Assembly: GCA_020723405.1 (NCBI GenBank)
Contig: DYIY01000009.1
Span: forward strand, 1 to 64,000
Length of the DNA: 64,000 bases
Direction: 5' to 3'
From: Thiobacillus denitrificans
Lineage (GTDB): Bacteria; Pseudomonadota; Gammaproteobacteria; Burkholderiales; Thiobacillaceae
Shown here in pieces: positions 51,719 through 60,527 of the stretch. The stretch's first letter is position 1. Each line of letters begins with the position of its first letter. Made by a program: the position numbers and the translations under genes. The notes under the pieces are model-generated. The model searched no databases, was not told where the DNA came from, and saw only the letters and a program-made list of their open reading frames with translations.

Positions 51719-54010
51719 TCAGTTGAAGGCGGGCAGGGGGTCGGCAGCAGGCTCGGAACCGCCCGTGGCCCCCGGGGCGAATTCCTGGAAGAAGAATTCG
51801 GGGGTACCGCCCCCCCCTTCCACCGAAACACCCGTTTTCGCATCCACGTTCACCACCACCACCCCTTCGGGCATGGCCGGCGGCATCTCCGGTACCCCAC
51901 GCAGAACCTCGCCCATGTATCGGACCCAGATGGGCAACGCAGTACCCCCCCCGGTCTCCCCGGAGCCCAGCGAACGGGGCTGGTCGTAACCCATCCAGGC
52001 CACTCCCACGCGGGTCGCCTGGAAGCCGGCGAACCAGGCATCGTGGTGTTCGTTGCTGGTGCCGGTCTTGCCGGCCAGATCCCCGCGCCCCAGCTTCAAG
52101 GCGCCGGTGGCCGTACCCCGCCTGATCACGTCGCGCATCAGGGTGGTGGTGACGAAGGCATTGCGGGCATCAATGGCCCGGGTGGCGCCCAGGGGGGCGA
52201 AACTTTCCAGCACCTTGCCATCCTTGTCAGTGACCTTGAGCAGGTGCCAGGGGGTCACCCGGCTGCCACCATTGGCGAACACGGCATACCCCGAAGCCAG
52301 GGCCAGAGGGGTCACTTCACCGGCACCCAGGGCCATGGTCAGGTAGGGGGGTATGCGGGCCATGTCGAACCCGAAGCGGGAAACGTACTCATGGGTGAAC
52401 TGGTTGCCGGCAGCCTGCAACACCCGGATGGAGATGAGGTTCTTGGATTTGGCCAGGGCGGAACGCAGGGTCATGGCCCCTTCCATCTCACCATCGTAAT
52501 TCTTGGGCTCCCAGACCACACCGCCGGTTTCCGCCGGATCCACGCTGATGGGTGCATCCTCGAACACGCTGGCCGGCGTCACCCCCCGCTCCAAGGCGGC
52601 GGAGTATACGAAGGGCTTGAAGCTGGAACCCGCCTGCCGCCAGGCCTGGGTGACGTGGTTGTACTGGTTGCGGGCAAAGGAGAAGCCACCCACCATGGCA
52701 CGGATGGCGCCATTGGCGGGGTCCAGGGAAACGAAGGCCGCCTCCACCTGGGGCAGGTAGGTCAACTGCCAGGGAGCACCGGGATCGGTCCGGGCCACCC
52801 GGACGATGCTCCCCCTGGCAAGGCGCTTGTCCTTGGCCAGCTTGCCGGACAGATGGCGCTCGGCATATTTCAACTCGGCAGCACCCAGATCCACGTCGTC
52901 GCCGCTGCGCAAACGGATTCGGATTCGGGCCTTCTCCACCGCCAGGACCACTGCGGGCAGGAAACCGTTCACCTCTTCCCTGTCCAACAGAGCCGCCTCG
53001 ATAGCCTTGTCTGCCTCGACGGCATCGGTGGGCAGTTTCAACTGGCCCTCGGGGCCCTGGTAGCCCCGCCTGCGGTGGAACTCCAGCACCCCCTGGCGGA
53101 CACCGTTGCTGGCGGCGGTCTGGTCGAGGCGGCGCAGGGTGGTATAGACCCGCATGCCGCTGGTGTAGATGGCATCGCCATATTTCTGATGCATGCGCTG
53201 GCGCACCAGTTCAGCCAGATGGGGGGCTTCGGCCTCGAAGTTCTGGGGGGAGTACTTCACCGGCAGACGCAGTTCCCGGGCGTGGCGGTATTCCGCCTCG
53301 TTGATGAAGCCCAGGCTCTTCATCCTGCCCAGCACGTAATATTGCCGGGTCCTGGCCCGGGCTGGATTGACCACCGGGTTGTAGGCGGAAGGGGCCTTGG
53401 GCAACCCCGCCAGCATGGCCGCCTCGGCCAGACTGATGTTGGCCAGGGGTTTGCCATAGTAGATCTGGGCTGCGGCTGCGAAGCCGTAGGCCCGCTGCCC
53501 CAGATAAATGTGATTGATGTACAGCTCCAGAATCTCGTCCTTGGACAGGGCATGCTCGATCTTGATGGCCAGCAAGGCCTCGTTGAGCTTGCGGGTCAGG
53601 GTTTTTTCCGAACTGAGGAAAAAGTTGCGCGCCACCTGCATGGTGATGGTCGAAGCCCCCTCCTTCACCCCACCTGACAACACGTTAGACACGGCCGCCC
53701 GGAGCACCCCCAGGGTGTCCACTCCACCATGCTGGTAAAAGCGCTCGTCCTCGGCGGCGAGGATGGCCTGGCGCAGGTGTTTGGGAGTATCTTTGAGGCG
53801 CACCACCGCCCGCCGTTCCTCGCCGAACTCGCCGATCAGCGCCCCGTCCTCGGTGAAAATGCGCAAGGGCTGCTTGGGCCGGTAGTCCTTGAGGGTTTCC
53901 AGGCTGGGCAGATTGGGGTAGATGATCGCCGCGGCGAGCGCCACAACAGCGGTGGTCGCCACGAACAGAATCGTCATCGCGCCCAGGAGGTAATGCCACC
54001 AGCGGGTCAT
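51719..54010 (-). CDS. mrcA: Penicillin-binding protein 1A
   Basis: A bifunctional peptidoglycan synthase of 763 residues. An N-terminal membrane helix (ILFVATTAVVALAAAIIY) is followed by the glycosyltransferase (AAEDERFYQHGGVDTLGVLR, GASTITMQVARNFFLS, EILELYINHIYLGQRAYG, AMLAGLPKAPSAYNP) and the transpeptidase with catalytic Ser in AGSSFKPFVYSA, SxN in LAKSKNLIS and KTG in LAGKTGTSNEHHDAWF. It is divergent from pilM, the standard proteobacterial arrangement. Confidence 0.96.
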   Translation of the reverse strand: MTRWWHYLLGAMTILFVATTAVVALAAAIIYPNLPSLETLKDYRPKQPLRIFTEDGALIGEFGEERRAVVRLKDTPKHLRQAILAAEDERFYQHGGVDTLGVLRAAVSNVLSGGVKEGASTITMQVARNFFLSSEKTLTRKLNEALLAIKIEHALSKDEILELYINHIYLGQRAYGFAAAAQIYYGKPLANISLAEAAMLAGLPKAPSAYNPVVNPARARTRQYYVLGRMKSLGFINEAEYRHARELRLPVKYSPQNFEAEAPHLAELVRQRMHQKYGDAIYTSGMRVYTTLRRLDQTAASNGVRQGVLEFHRRRGYQGPEGQLKLPTDAVEADKAIEAALLDREEVNGFLPAVVLAVEKARIRIRLRSGDDVDLGAAELKYAERHLSGKLAKDKRLARGSIVRVARTDPGAPWQLTYLPQVEAAFVSLDPANGAIRAMVGGFSFARNQYNHVTQAWRQAGSSFKPFVYSAALERGVTPASVFEDAPISVDPAETGGVVWEPKNYDGEMEGAMTLRSALAKSKNLISIRVLQAAGNQFTHEYVSRFGFDMARIPPYLTMALGAGEVTPLALASGYAVFANGGSRVTPWHLLKVTDKDGKVLESFAPLGATRAIDARNAFVTTTLMRDVIRRGTATGALKLGRGDLAGKTGTSNEHHDAWFAGFQATRVGVAWMGYDQPRSLGSGETGGGTALPIWVRYMGEVLRGVPEMPPAMPEGVVVVNVDAKTGVSVEGGGGTPEFFFQEFAPGATGGSEPAADPLPAFN

Positions 54011-54067
54011 TGTTCAGAAAGAAAAATAGATTGGACTGGGCGGGAAAATGTTGTAAAGATTAAGAAG

Positions 54068-54097
54068 TTGTTGCTAGGATTTAATCCAGATTATTAA
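54068..54097 (+). promoter_or_regulatory. Possible sigma-70 promoter of the pilMNOPQ operon
   Basis: TTGTTG (54068-54073) and TATTAA (54092-54097) are 18 bases apart in an AT-rich stretch between the divergent mrcA and pilM genes, 39 bases before the pilM start. It is a moderate match only. Confidence 0.45.
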
Positions 54098-54135
54098 ACA
54101 AGCGCCTGAACTGGGCGTACGGAAGGGGAAACTGT

Positions 54136-55212
54136 TTGAGCTTCACTCTATTTGGCCAAGGTTCACGACCGCTGATCGGGGTCGATCTTAGCTCATCAGC
54201 CGTGAAAATGCTTGAGTTGGCCGATGGCGGCAAGGGCATGCGCCGTGTCGAGCGCTATGCCATCACCCCCCTTCCCAAGGATGCCATCCAGGAGGGCGCC
54301 ATCACCAAGACGGATGTGGTGGAAGCGGCCCTGCGCGACGCCTTGAAGCAACTCGACACACGCACCCGGGACGTGGTCATGGCCCTGCCCGCTTCGGCGG
54401 TGATCACCAAGCGCATCATGCTCCCCGGCAACGCCAGCGAAGCGGAGATCGACACCCAGGTGACCGCCGAAGCCAACCAGGCGGCCTCCTTCCCCATCGG
54501 CGACGTGAGCCTGGACTACCAGATTCTGGGCCCCAACGCCAAGAACCCCAATGAGAACGACGCCTTGATGGTCCTGGCCCGCCGGGAACGCGTGGAAGAG
54601 CGGGTAGCCCTGGCCGAGGCGGTGGGTTGCCGGTGCCACGTCATGGACGTGGATGCCTTCGCCGCCCTGACCGCCTACGAACAGATGGCGTTCCAGTTGC
54701 CCGACAACGGCAAGGGCCAGGTGGTGGCCATCATCGACATCGGTGCCAACACGACCCACGTCAACGTGCTACACGACAACCAGACGGTCTACCAACGGGA
54801 GCATGCCCTGGGCGGCAACACCCTGACCAGCGAGATCAGCCGCCGCTTCGACCTGCCCTCCGAAGAGGCTGAGGACGCCAAGCGCAAGAACCTCCTGCCG
54901 GACAGCTACGAATCCGAAGTGTTGCAACCCTTCCTCGATTCCGTGGCCAAGGAAATCGGCCGGGCCCTGCAACTGTTCTTCTCCGCCACCTCCTTCCAGC
55001 GGGTGGACCACATCCTCCTGGCCGGCGGCTGCGCCGCCATACCCGGGCTGGATGACGTGGTGCACAGCCGGATGCAGACCAGCACCCTGATCGCCAACCC
55101 CTTCTCCAAGATGGCCGTATCAAGCCACGTGAAGGCCCGCCAACTGGCATCCGACGCGCCGGCCCTGTTCGTCGCGTGCGGCCTGGCCCTGCGCAGGTTC
55201 GACACGGAATGA
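54136..55212 (+). CDS. pilM: Type IV pilus assembly protein PilM
   Basis: An actin-like ATPase fold protein of 358 residues that sits on the cytoplasmic face and binds the N-terminus of PilN. Typical segments are LIGVDLSSSAVKMLEL, VMALPASAVITKRIMLP, VVAIIDIGANTTHVNVL and VDHILLAGGCAAIPGLDDVV. The start is TTG with AAGGGG upstream; no ATG lies near the family's usual start. It begins the pilMNOPQ operon, whose genes overlap by 4 bases at each of the first three junctions. Confidence 0.95.
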   Translation: MSFTLFGQGSRPLIGVDLSSSAVKMLELADGGKGMRRVERYAITPLPKDAIQEGAITKTDVVEAALRDALKQLDTRTRDVVMALPASAVITKRIMLPGNASEAEIDTQVTAEANQAASFPIGDVSLDYQILGPNAKNPNENDALMVLARRERVEERVALAEAVGCRCHVMDVDAFAALTAYEQMAFQLPDNGKGQVVAIIDIGANTTHVNVLHDNQTVYQREHALGGNTLTSEISRRFDLPSEEAEDAKRKNLLPDSYESEVLQPFLDSVAKEIGRALQLFFSATSFQRVDHILLAGGCAAIPGLDDVVHSRMQTSTLIANPFSKMAVSSHVKARQLASDAPALFVACGLALRRFDTE

Positions 55213-55826
55213 ACCCGATCCGCATCAATCTACTGCCCCACCGCCAGCAGAAGAAGGCACGGCGGCAACGCATGTTCGTCATTCTGGCCATCGCCGCCGC
55301 CGTCGCCGGACTGGGGGTGGTGGGAGCCGGCCAGATGTATCTGCTCCAGGCCAAGGAAAACCAGGTCAAGCGCAACCAGTTCCTCAAGGACGAGATTGCC
55401 AAACTGGATCAGCAGATCGCCGAGATCAAGCAGTTCAAGGAAAAGTCCAACGAATTGCTGGCCCGCAAGGAAGCGGTGGAAGGCCTACAGACCAACCGGG
55501 GCGAAGCCGTACAGTTGTTCGAGGAAATCGCCCGCCGCCTGCCCGACGGGCTGTACCTGAAGAGCGTCAAACAAAGTGGTGACAACATTGCCCTGTCCGG
55601 CTTCGCCCAGTCCAGCGCCCGGGTTTCCTCACTGATGCGCAACCTTGACGAAGCCGAAATGTTCAACGCACCGACCCTGGTGGAAGTCAAAGCGGCCACG
55701 GTGGGCAAGCAGCGGGTCAACGAGTTCTCCATGAACCTGCGCATCACCCGCAAGGCCCCGCCCGAAGCCGAAAAACCCGCGCCCCCGGCCAAGGCCGCGA
55801 AAGACGGAAAAGGCGGAAAAACATGA
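55209..55826 (+). CDS. pilN: Type IV pilus assembly protein PilN
   Basis: An inner-membrane protein of 205 residues with the PilM-binding N-terminus INLLPHRQQKK, one membrane helix (MFVILAIAAAVAGLGVVGAG) and a periplasmic coiled coil followed by a ferredoxin-like domain (LPDGLYLKSVKQSGDNIAL). The ATG overlaps the pilM stop. The C-terminus is a Lys/Pro/Ala tail. It pairs with PilO in the alignment subcomplex. Confidence 0.95.
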   Translation: MNPIRINLLPHRQQKKARRQRMFVILAIAAAVAGLGVVGAGQMYLLQAKENQVKRNQFLKDEIAKLDQQIAEIKQFKEKSNELLARKEAVEGLQTNRGEAVQLFEEIARRLPDGLYLKSVKQSGDNIALSGFAQSSARVSSLMRNLDEAEMFNAPTLVEVKAATVGKQRVNEFSMNLRITRKAPPEAEKPAPPAKAAKDGKGGKT

Positions 55827-56476
55827 ACCTTTCCGACTTCAACAACATCGACCCCAAGGACCTGGCCAGCGCGCCCATGCCGGTGCGGGCCGTGGTACTG
55901 GTCCTCATCCTGGTGGCCATCGTCGCTGCCGGCTGGTTCCTGGTCTGGTCAGACGCCAGCAAAAGCCTGGAGAAGGAGCGCAAGGAGGAGGAAAGCCTGC
56001 GCAAGGAGTACACCACCAAGAAAGGTGAAGCCATCCATTTCGAGGCCTACAAGCGCCGCCTGGCCGAAATCGAGCAATCCCTGGAAGCCCTGCTGCGGCA
56101 ACTACCGGACCGTTCCCAGATGGACGCCCTGCTCACCGACATCAACCAGGCCGGCGTTGGCCGGGGGCTGGAATTCGACCTGTTCCGCCCGGGTGGCGAG
56201 AGCCTGTCCGAGTACTACGCCACCCTGCCGGTCAGCATCAAGGTGGTGGGCAGCTACCACGACATGGGCGGGTTCCTCACCGATCTGGCCCGCCTCCCAC
56301 GCATCGTGACCATCCATGACATGGGCCTGACCCCGGGCAAGGACGGCAAGCTGAACATGGACGCCCGCATCCAGACCTATCGCTACCTGGATGAAACCGA
56401 ACAGATGGCGGCCAAGAAAGCCAAGCAGGAAGCGACCAAAAAGGCCGCAGCGGCGAAGAAGGGGGCCAAGAAATGA
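55823..56476 (+). CDS. pilO: Type IV pilus assembly protein PilO
   Basis: An inner-membrane protein of 217 residues, with one helix (AVVLVLILVAIVAAGWFLVW), a coiled coil and the periplasmic PilO fold (LLTDINQAGVGRGLEFDLFR, LPVSIKVVGSYHDMGGFLTD). The order and 4-base overlaps with pilN and pilP are standard. The C-terminal tail is Lys/Ala-rich. Confidence 0.95.
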   Translation: MNLSDFNNIDPKDLASAPMPVRAVVLVLILVAIVAAGWFLVWSDASKSLEKERKEEESLRKEYTTKKGEAIHFEAYKRRLAEIEQSLEALLRQLPDRSQMDALLTDINQAGVGRGLEFDLFRPGGESLSEYYATLPVSIKVVGSYHDMGGFLTDLARLPRIVTIHDMGLTPGKDGKLNMDARIQTYRYLDETEQMAAKKAKQEATKKAAAAKKGAKK

Positions 56477-56967
56477 AACGGCTCTTGCTGATTCCCCTGG
56501 TTCTCCTGGCGGGTTGTGTCGGCGACGAATTTGCCGACCTGAAGACCTTCATGGCCCAGACCGGCCCGAAGAACGTCCAGCCCCTGGCCCCCATGCCGCC
56601 GGTGAAAACCCTTGAGGTTTACGAGTACACCGCAGCGGACATCCCCGACCCCTTCCAGCCCCGGGCCATGAAAACCGGCAAGGGCAGCGGCCTGCAACCC
56701 GACGTGAACCGGCCCAAGGAACCCTTGGAACAGTATCCCCTGGATGGCCTGCGCATGGTCGGCACCATCATCAAGGACGGCCAGCTCTACGCCCTGGTGC
56801 GTACCCCCGACAAGACGCTGTATCGCATCCGCAAGGGGGAACACATGGGACAGAACTTCGGCCTGGTGATCGGCATCAGCGACACCAGTATCGACATCAG
56901 GGAAATCGTCCAGGATGGCGTCGGCGATTGGACCGAATCCAAAGCCGCGCTGGCCCTTCAGGAGTAG
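56473..56967 (+). CDS. pilP: Type IV pilus assembly lipoprotein PilP
   Basis: A lipoprotein of 164 residues with lipobox VLLAGC (Cys15). The mature part has a flexible region (DPFQPR) and a beta domain (PLDGLRMVGTIIKDGQLYALV, YRIRKGEHMGQNFG) that links PilN/PilO to the secretin PilQ. It overlaps pilO by 4 bases; its end carries the ribosome site of pilQ. Confidence 0.95.
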   Translation: MKRLLLIPLVLLAGCVGDEFADLKTFMAQTGPKNVQPLAPMPPVKTLEVYEYTAADIPDPFQPRAMKTGKGSGLQPDVNRPKEPLEQYPLDGLRMVGTIIKDGQLYALVRTPDKTLYRIRKGEHMGQNFGLVIGISDTSIDIREIVQDGVGDWTESKAALALQE

Positions 56968-56972
56968 AAACA

Positions 56973-59186
56973 ATGAACGCGACACGATCCAAACATACCC
57001 AAGGGCCGCGCTGGGCCGGCATACTGGCCCTGGCCTCCTGGCTGGCCGCAGGCAACGTCCTGGCGGATCCCAATCAATTGAGCACCGTCACGGTCAGCAA
57101 CGGCCAGAATGAAAGCCAGGTCGTGCGGATCACCCTCAAGGACCCGGTGGCGGACCTGCCCGTCGCCTTCACCACCAGCAACCCCCACCGCCTGGTTCTG
57201 GATTTCGCCAATACCAGCGCTGCCGCAGGTCGTTTGCAGGAGCGTGCCAACCAGGGTGTGGTGCGTGACTACCAGGTCATCCAGTCCGGCGAACGCACCC
57301 GTGTGGTGATCAATCTGAACGGCCCTGCCAGCCATGAACTGCGTAAGGACAAGAACCAGATACTGGCCGTCCTGCAAGGCGCCCAGAAGACTGCTGGGGG
57401 TGCGGCTCCCACCCGCTTCGCGGAAGCCGACGGCAAGCGGGATCACGCCCTGCGGGATCTGGACTTCCGCCGGGGCAGCAACGGCGAGGGGCGCATCGCG
57501 GTGACCCTGTCCGACCCGGGTGTGGGCATCGACATCCAGCAGAAGGGCCGAGCCATCCAGGTGGACTTCATGAACACCGCCCTGCCCAGTGCCCTGCGCC
57601 GCCGCCTGGACGTGGCGGACTTCGGTACGGCCGCCCAATTGGTCGAGGCCTTTGAAAACGAGAAGAACACCCGCCTGCTCATCACCCCCCGGGGCAAGTG
57701 GGACTATTCCGCCTATCAAACCGGCAATCAGTTCATCCTGGAGGTACGCTCCCTGGACGATCCCCGCCAGGCCAAATCCGACCAACCCGTCTATACCGGC
57801 GAGAAACTGACCCTCAATTTCCAGAACGTGGAAGTGCGGTCGGTGCTCCAGGTCATCGCCGACTTCACCGGCCTCAACATCATCGCCAGCGACACCGTGA
57901 CCGGCAACGTCACCCTGCGCCTGAAGGACGTGCCGTGGGACCAGGCCCTGGACATCATCATGCGTGCCAAGGGACTGGATAAACGTGCCACCGGCAACGT
58001 CATCTGGGTTGCCCCCCGGGATGAACTGGTGGCGAAGGAAAAACTGGAACTGGAAGCCAAGAAATCCATCACCGACCTGGAACCCCTGGTCACCCGCAGC
58101 TATTCCCTGAACTACATCCGCGCCGATGAGGCTCTGGCAGTGATCTCCGGGCTTTCCCGCTCCCTGTCCAGTTCCTCGGAAACCGCCACCTGCACCCCCA
58201 GCGCCACCGGCATCAAGGCGGAAGCCACCACTGGCTCCACCACCTCCGGCCAGTCGGGCGCTGCCACCAGCAACGTCAACCGGGTCCTGTCACCCCGGGG
58301 CGGCGCCTCCCATGACCTGACCACCAACACCCTGGTCGTGACGGACACCCCGGAAAAGCATGCTTCCGTGGAGGACGTTCTGAAGACGGTGGACATCCCC
58401 AGCAAGCAGATCATGATCGAGGCCCGTATCGTCCTGGCAGACGACACCTTCAGCCGGGACCTCGGCGCACGGTTGGACGTTCGCTTCAAAGGTGCAATCG
58501 ATGGCTCCCAAGTGGGCGTCGGTGGAGACATCAACAGTTCCATCGACATGATCAATGCCGCAAAAGGGGTGCTTCCGGAGAACGTGGTCAACGTGAACCT
58601 GCCCTCCGCGGTGACGGCCCCCTCCATCGGTTTCACCATCGTCAGCGCCGCCTCCAACTTCCTGCTGGGGCTGGAATTGCAGGCCCTGGAAGCCGACAAC
58701 CGGGGCAAGATTGTCTCCAACCCCCGGGTCGTCACCACCAACCTGCGGCCCGCCGTGATCCTCCAGGGCACCCAGATTCCCTATTCCACCCGGAGCGGTT
58801 CGGACAGCTCACTGGCCACCACCACCTCCTTCAAGGATGCGCTGCTCTGCCTGCTGGTATCCCCCCAGGTCCTCAACAACGATTCAGTGATCCTCAACGT
58901 GGAAGTCACCAAGGACGCCCTGGGTGCGGAGACCTTCAGCGCCGGCCCGCCCATCAACGTGAAACGGGTGAAAACCCAGGTCCGGGTGAACAATGGCGAA
59001 ACGGCCATTCTCGGTGGCATCTTCGAGCAGACCATCCGTAACGACACCAGCAAGGTTCCCTTACTGGGCGACATCCCCGTCCTGGGCAATCTGTTCAAGA
59101 GCAACAGCAAGACCGATGAGAAGTCGGAAATGCTCATCTTCCTGACCCCTCGGATTCTGGACGAACAACTCAGCGCGTTCCGATAG
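56973..59186 (+). CDS. pilQ: Type IV pilus secretin PilQ
   Basis: An outer-membrane secretin of 737 residues forming the pilus pore. It has a signal peptide (ILALASWLAAGNVLA), two AMIN domains (~25-240), an STN/N0 domain (LTLNFQNVEVRSVLQVIADF), N1 (LNYIRADEALAVISGL) and the secretin domain (LVVTDTPEKHASVEDVLKTV, QIMIEARIVLADDTFSRDLG, NGETAILGGIFEQT, KVPLLGDIPVLGNLFK). A Ser/Thr/Gly-rich insertion near residues 400-445 is a common variable loop. The ATG at 56973 has AGGAG eight bases upstream, overlapping the pilP stop. Confidence 0.96.
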   Translation: MNATRSKHTQGPRWAGILALASWLAAGNVLADPNQLSTVTVSNGQNESQVVRITLKDPVADLPVAFTTSNPHRLVLDFANTSAAAGRLQERANQGVVRDYQVIQSGERTRVVINLNGPASHELRKDKNQILAVLQGAQKTAGGAAPTRFAEADGKRDHALRDLDFRRGSNGEGRIAVTLSDPGVGIDIQQKGRAIQVDFMNTALPSALRRRLDVADFGTAAQLVEAFENEKNTRLLITPRGKWDYSAYQTGNQFILEVRSLDDPRQAKSDQPVYTGEKLTLNFQNVEVRSVLQVIADFTGLNIIASDTVTGNVTLRLKDVPWDQALDIIMRAKGLDKRATGNVIWVAPRDELVAKEKLELEAKKSITDLEPLVTRSYSLNYIRADEALAVISGLSRSLSSSSETATCTPSATGIKAEATTGSTTSGQSGAATSNVNRVLSPRGGASHDLTTNTLVVTDTPEKHASVEDVLKTVDIPSKQIMIEARIVLADDTFSRDLGARLDVRFKGAIDGSQVGVGGDINSSIDMINAAKGVLPENVVNVNLPSAVTAPSIGFTIVSAASNFLLGLELQALEADNRGKIVSNPRVVTTNLRPAVILQGTQIPYSTRSGSDSSLATTTSFKDALLCLLVSPQVLNNDSVILNVEVTKDALGAETFSAGPPINVKRVKTQVRVNNGETAILGGIFEQTIRNDTSKVPLLGDIPVLGNLFKSNSKTDEKSEMLIFLTPRILDEQLSAFR

Positions 59187-59202
59187 GTCACACCAGCCGC
59201 AA

Positions 59203-59228
59203 AAAAGGGCGCCGAGCGGCGCCCTTTT
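59203..59228. terminator. Bidirectional terminator between pilQ and the lpxC unit
   Basis: AAAAGGGCGCC and GGCGCCCTTTT are perfect 11-base arms around GAGC, with T-rich sequence on both strands. It separates the convergent pil operon and division-lpxC cluster. Confidence 0.92.
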
Positions 59229-59244
59229 GTTTTGCGCCAAAGTC

Positions 59245-59430
59245 TCAAAGCACCAGGATCAAGCGCTCCGCCAAGTAGGCCAGCAACAGCAGACCCACCA
59301 GGGCCAGGCCCGACTTCAGACTCAGACCGGCAAAGCGCAGCCAGCGGGGGTCCTTGTTGAGGGCATAGCCCAGGAGACTCAGGATGATCAGGGCGCCGAC
59401 CAGGATGAGGATGAGGCGCAGGACAAGCAT
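59245..59430 (-). CDS. Small two-helix membrane protein coupled to lpxC
   Basis: A protein of 61 residues with two membrane helices, LRLILILVGALIILSLLGYAL and SGLALVGLLLLAYLAERLILVL, joined by NKDPRWLRFAGLSLK. The start was set at 59430, where TGATG makes it overlap the lpxC stop by one base; the longer frame would lie inside lpxC. Position and composition indicate a real, translationally coupled gene. I do not know its function. The short loop and lack of charged residues in the helices suggest a small regulator or partner of a membrane complex. Confidence 0.72.
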   Translation of the reverse strand: MLVLRLILILVGALIILSLLGYALNKDPRWLRFAGLSLKSGLALVGLLLLAYLAERLILVL

Positions 59431-60344
59431 CAGGCGGTTTGCGGAAAGAGTTCCAGCAAGGCTGAAGGGGTCCGTGACGGATCGGTGAATTCGGCCCACT
59501 CCCAGGCGGCGGCGTCGGCCACCAGGGCCCGCAACAAGCGGTTGTTGAGCCCGTGGCCGGACTTGAAGGCGGTAAAGGCCCCCAGGATGGGATGGCCGGT
59601 GAGGTACAGATCGCCCACGGCGTCCAGCACCTTGTGCTTCACGAATTCATCGGCGTAGCGCAGGCCATCGGCATTCAGGACCCGGAACTCATCCATGACG
59701 ATGGCGTTGTCCAGGGTCCCCCCCAGGGCCAGGCCGTTGCTGCGCAGATATTCCACCTCGTTCATGAACCCGAAGGTGCGGGCCCGGCTGACTTCCTTCA
59801 CGTAGGATTGCCGAGCCAGATCAATATGCATCTCCTTGGCCGACTGGCGGAAGACCGGGTGATCGAAGTCGATGCGGAAGGTCAGGGTATAGCCTTCATG
59901 GGGGATGAATTCGGCCCACTTGTCACCTTCCTCCACCCGCACCGGGCGCAGCACCCGGATGAAGCGCTTGGGCCGATCCAGGGCCTCGATGCCGGCACTT
60001 TGCAGCAGATAGACGAAAGGCGCGGCGGAGCCATCCAGGATGGGCACTTCCGGCCCGTCCAGATCGATGAACAGGTTGTCGATGCCTAACCCTGCGAGGG
60101 CGGACATCAGATGTTCCACGGTAGCCACCCGGGCGCCGTTTCCTTCCAGGGCGGAGCACAGCCGGGTATCGCAGACCCGTTCCGGCGCCACTTGGAAATC
60201 GAGGGGTTCCGGCAGGTCGGTGCGGCGGAAGACGATGCCTGTGCCGGCGGGAGCGGGACGCAACACCAGAGTCACCCGGGCGCCCGTGTGCAGGCCCACG
60301 CCGGTGGCGCGGACCAGGGTCTTCACGGTTCTCTGGCGGATCAT
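59430..60344 (-). CDS. lpxC: UDP-3-O-acyl-N-acetylglucosamine deacetylase
   Basis: A zinc enzyme of 304 residues catalysing the first committed step of lipid A synthesis. Start [19 protein letters not shown] at 60344 is the family's N-terminus; the longer frame is not needed. Zinc ligands lie in [18 protein letters not shown] and [18 protein letters not shown], and the catalytic His in [14 protein letters not shown]. It follows ftsZ, as in most proteobacteria. Confidence 0.96.
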   Translation of the reverse strand: MIRQRTVKTLVRATGVGLHTGARVTLVLRPAPAGTGIVFRRTDLPEPLDFQVAPERVCDTRLCSALEGNGARVATVEHLMSALAGLGIDNLFIDLDGPEVPILDGSAAPFVYLLQSAGIEALDRPKRFIRVLRPVRVEEGDKWAEFIPHEGYTLTFRIDFDHPVFRQSAKEMHIDLARQSYVKEVSRARTFGFMNEVEYLRSNGLALGGTLDNAIVMDEFRVLNADGLRYADEFVKHKVLDAVGDLYLTGHPILGAFTAFKSGHGLNNRLLRALVADAAAWEWAEFTDPSRTPSALLELFPQTA

Positions 60345-60373
60345 GGCTCGGCTGTCTGAAAAATCCTGTTGGC

Positions 60374-60417
60374 AAAAAAGTGTATCCCGGACGGGTAGGA
60401 GGGCCACCCGTCCGGGA
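60374..60417 (-). terminator. Terminator-like hairpin between ftsZ and lpxC
   Basis: TCCCGGACGGGT and ACCCGTCCGGGA are perfect 12-base arms around 9 bases; on the minus strand ATACAC and then TTTTTT follow. It lies 110 bases after ftsZ and 40 before lpxC, so lpxC may need its own promoter or read-through. The rest of this 183-base gap shows no gene. Confidence 0.75.
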
Positions 60418-60527
60418 CAGTTCCCGACGCAATTCCAGGCCGCGCTGTGGCGCGGACGAATCAGGGCGACGGCGCGACGCCGCTCCGGATCAGGGCCTGG
60501 CTTAGGCCGGGGAGGGGCACGGCGTAC

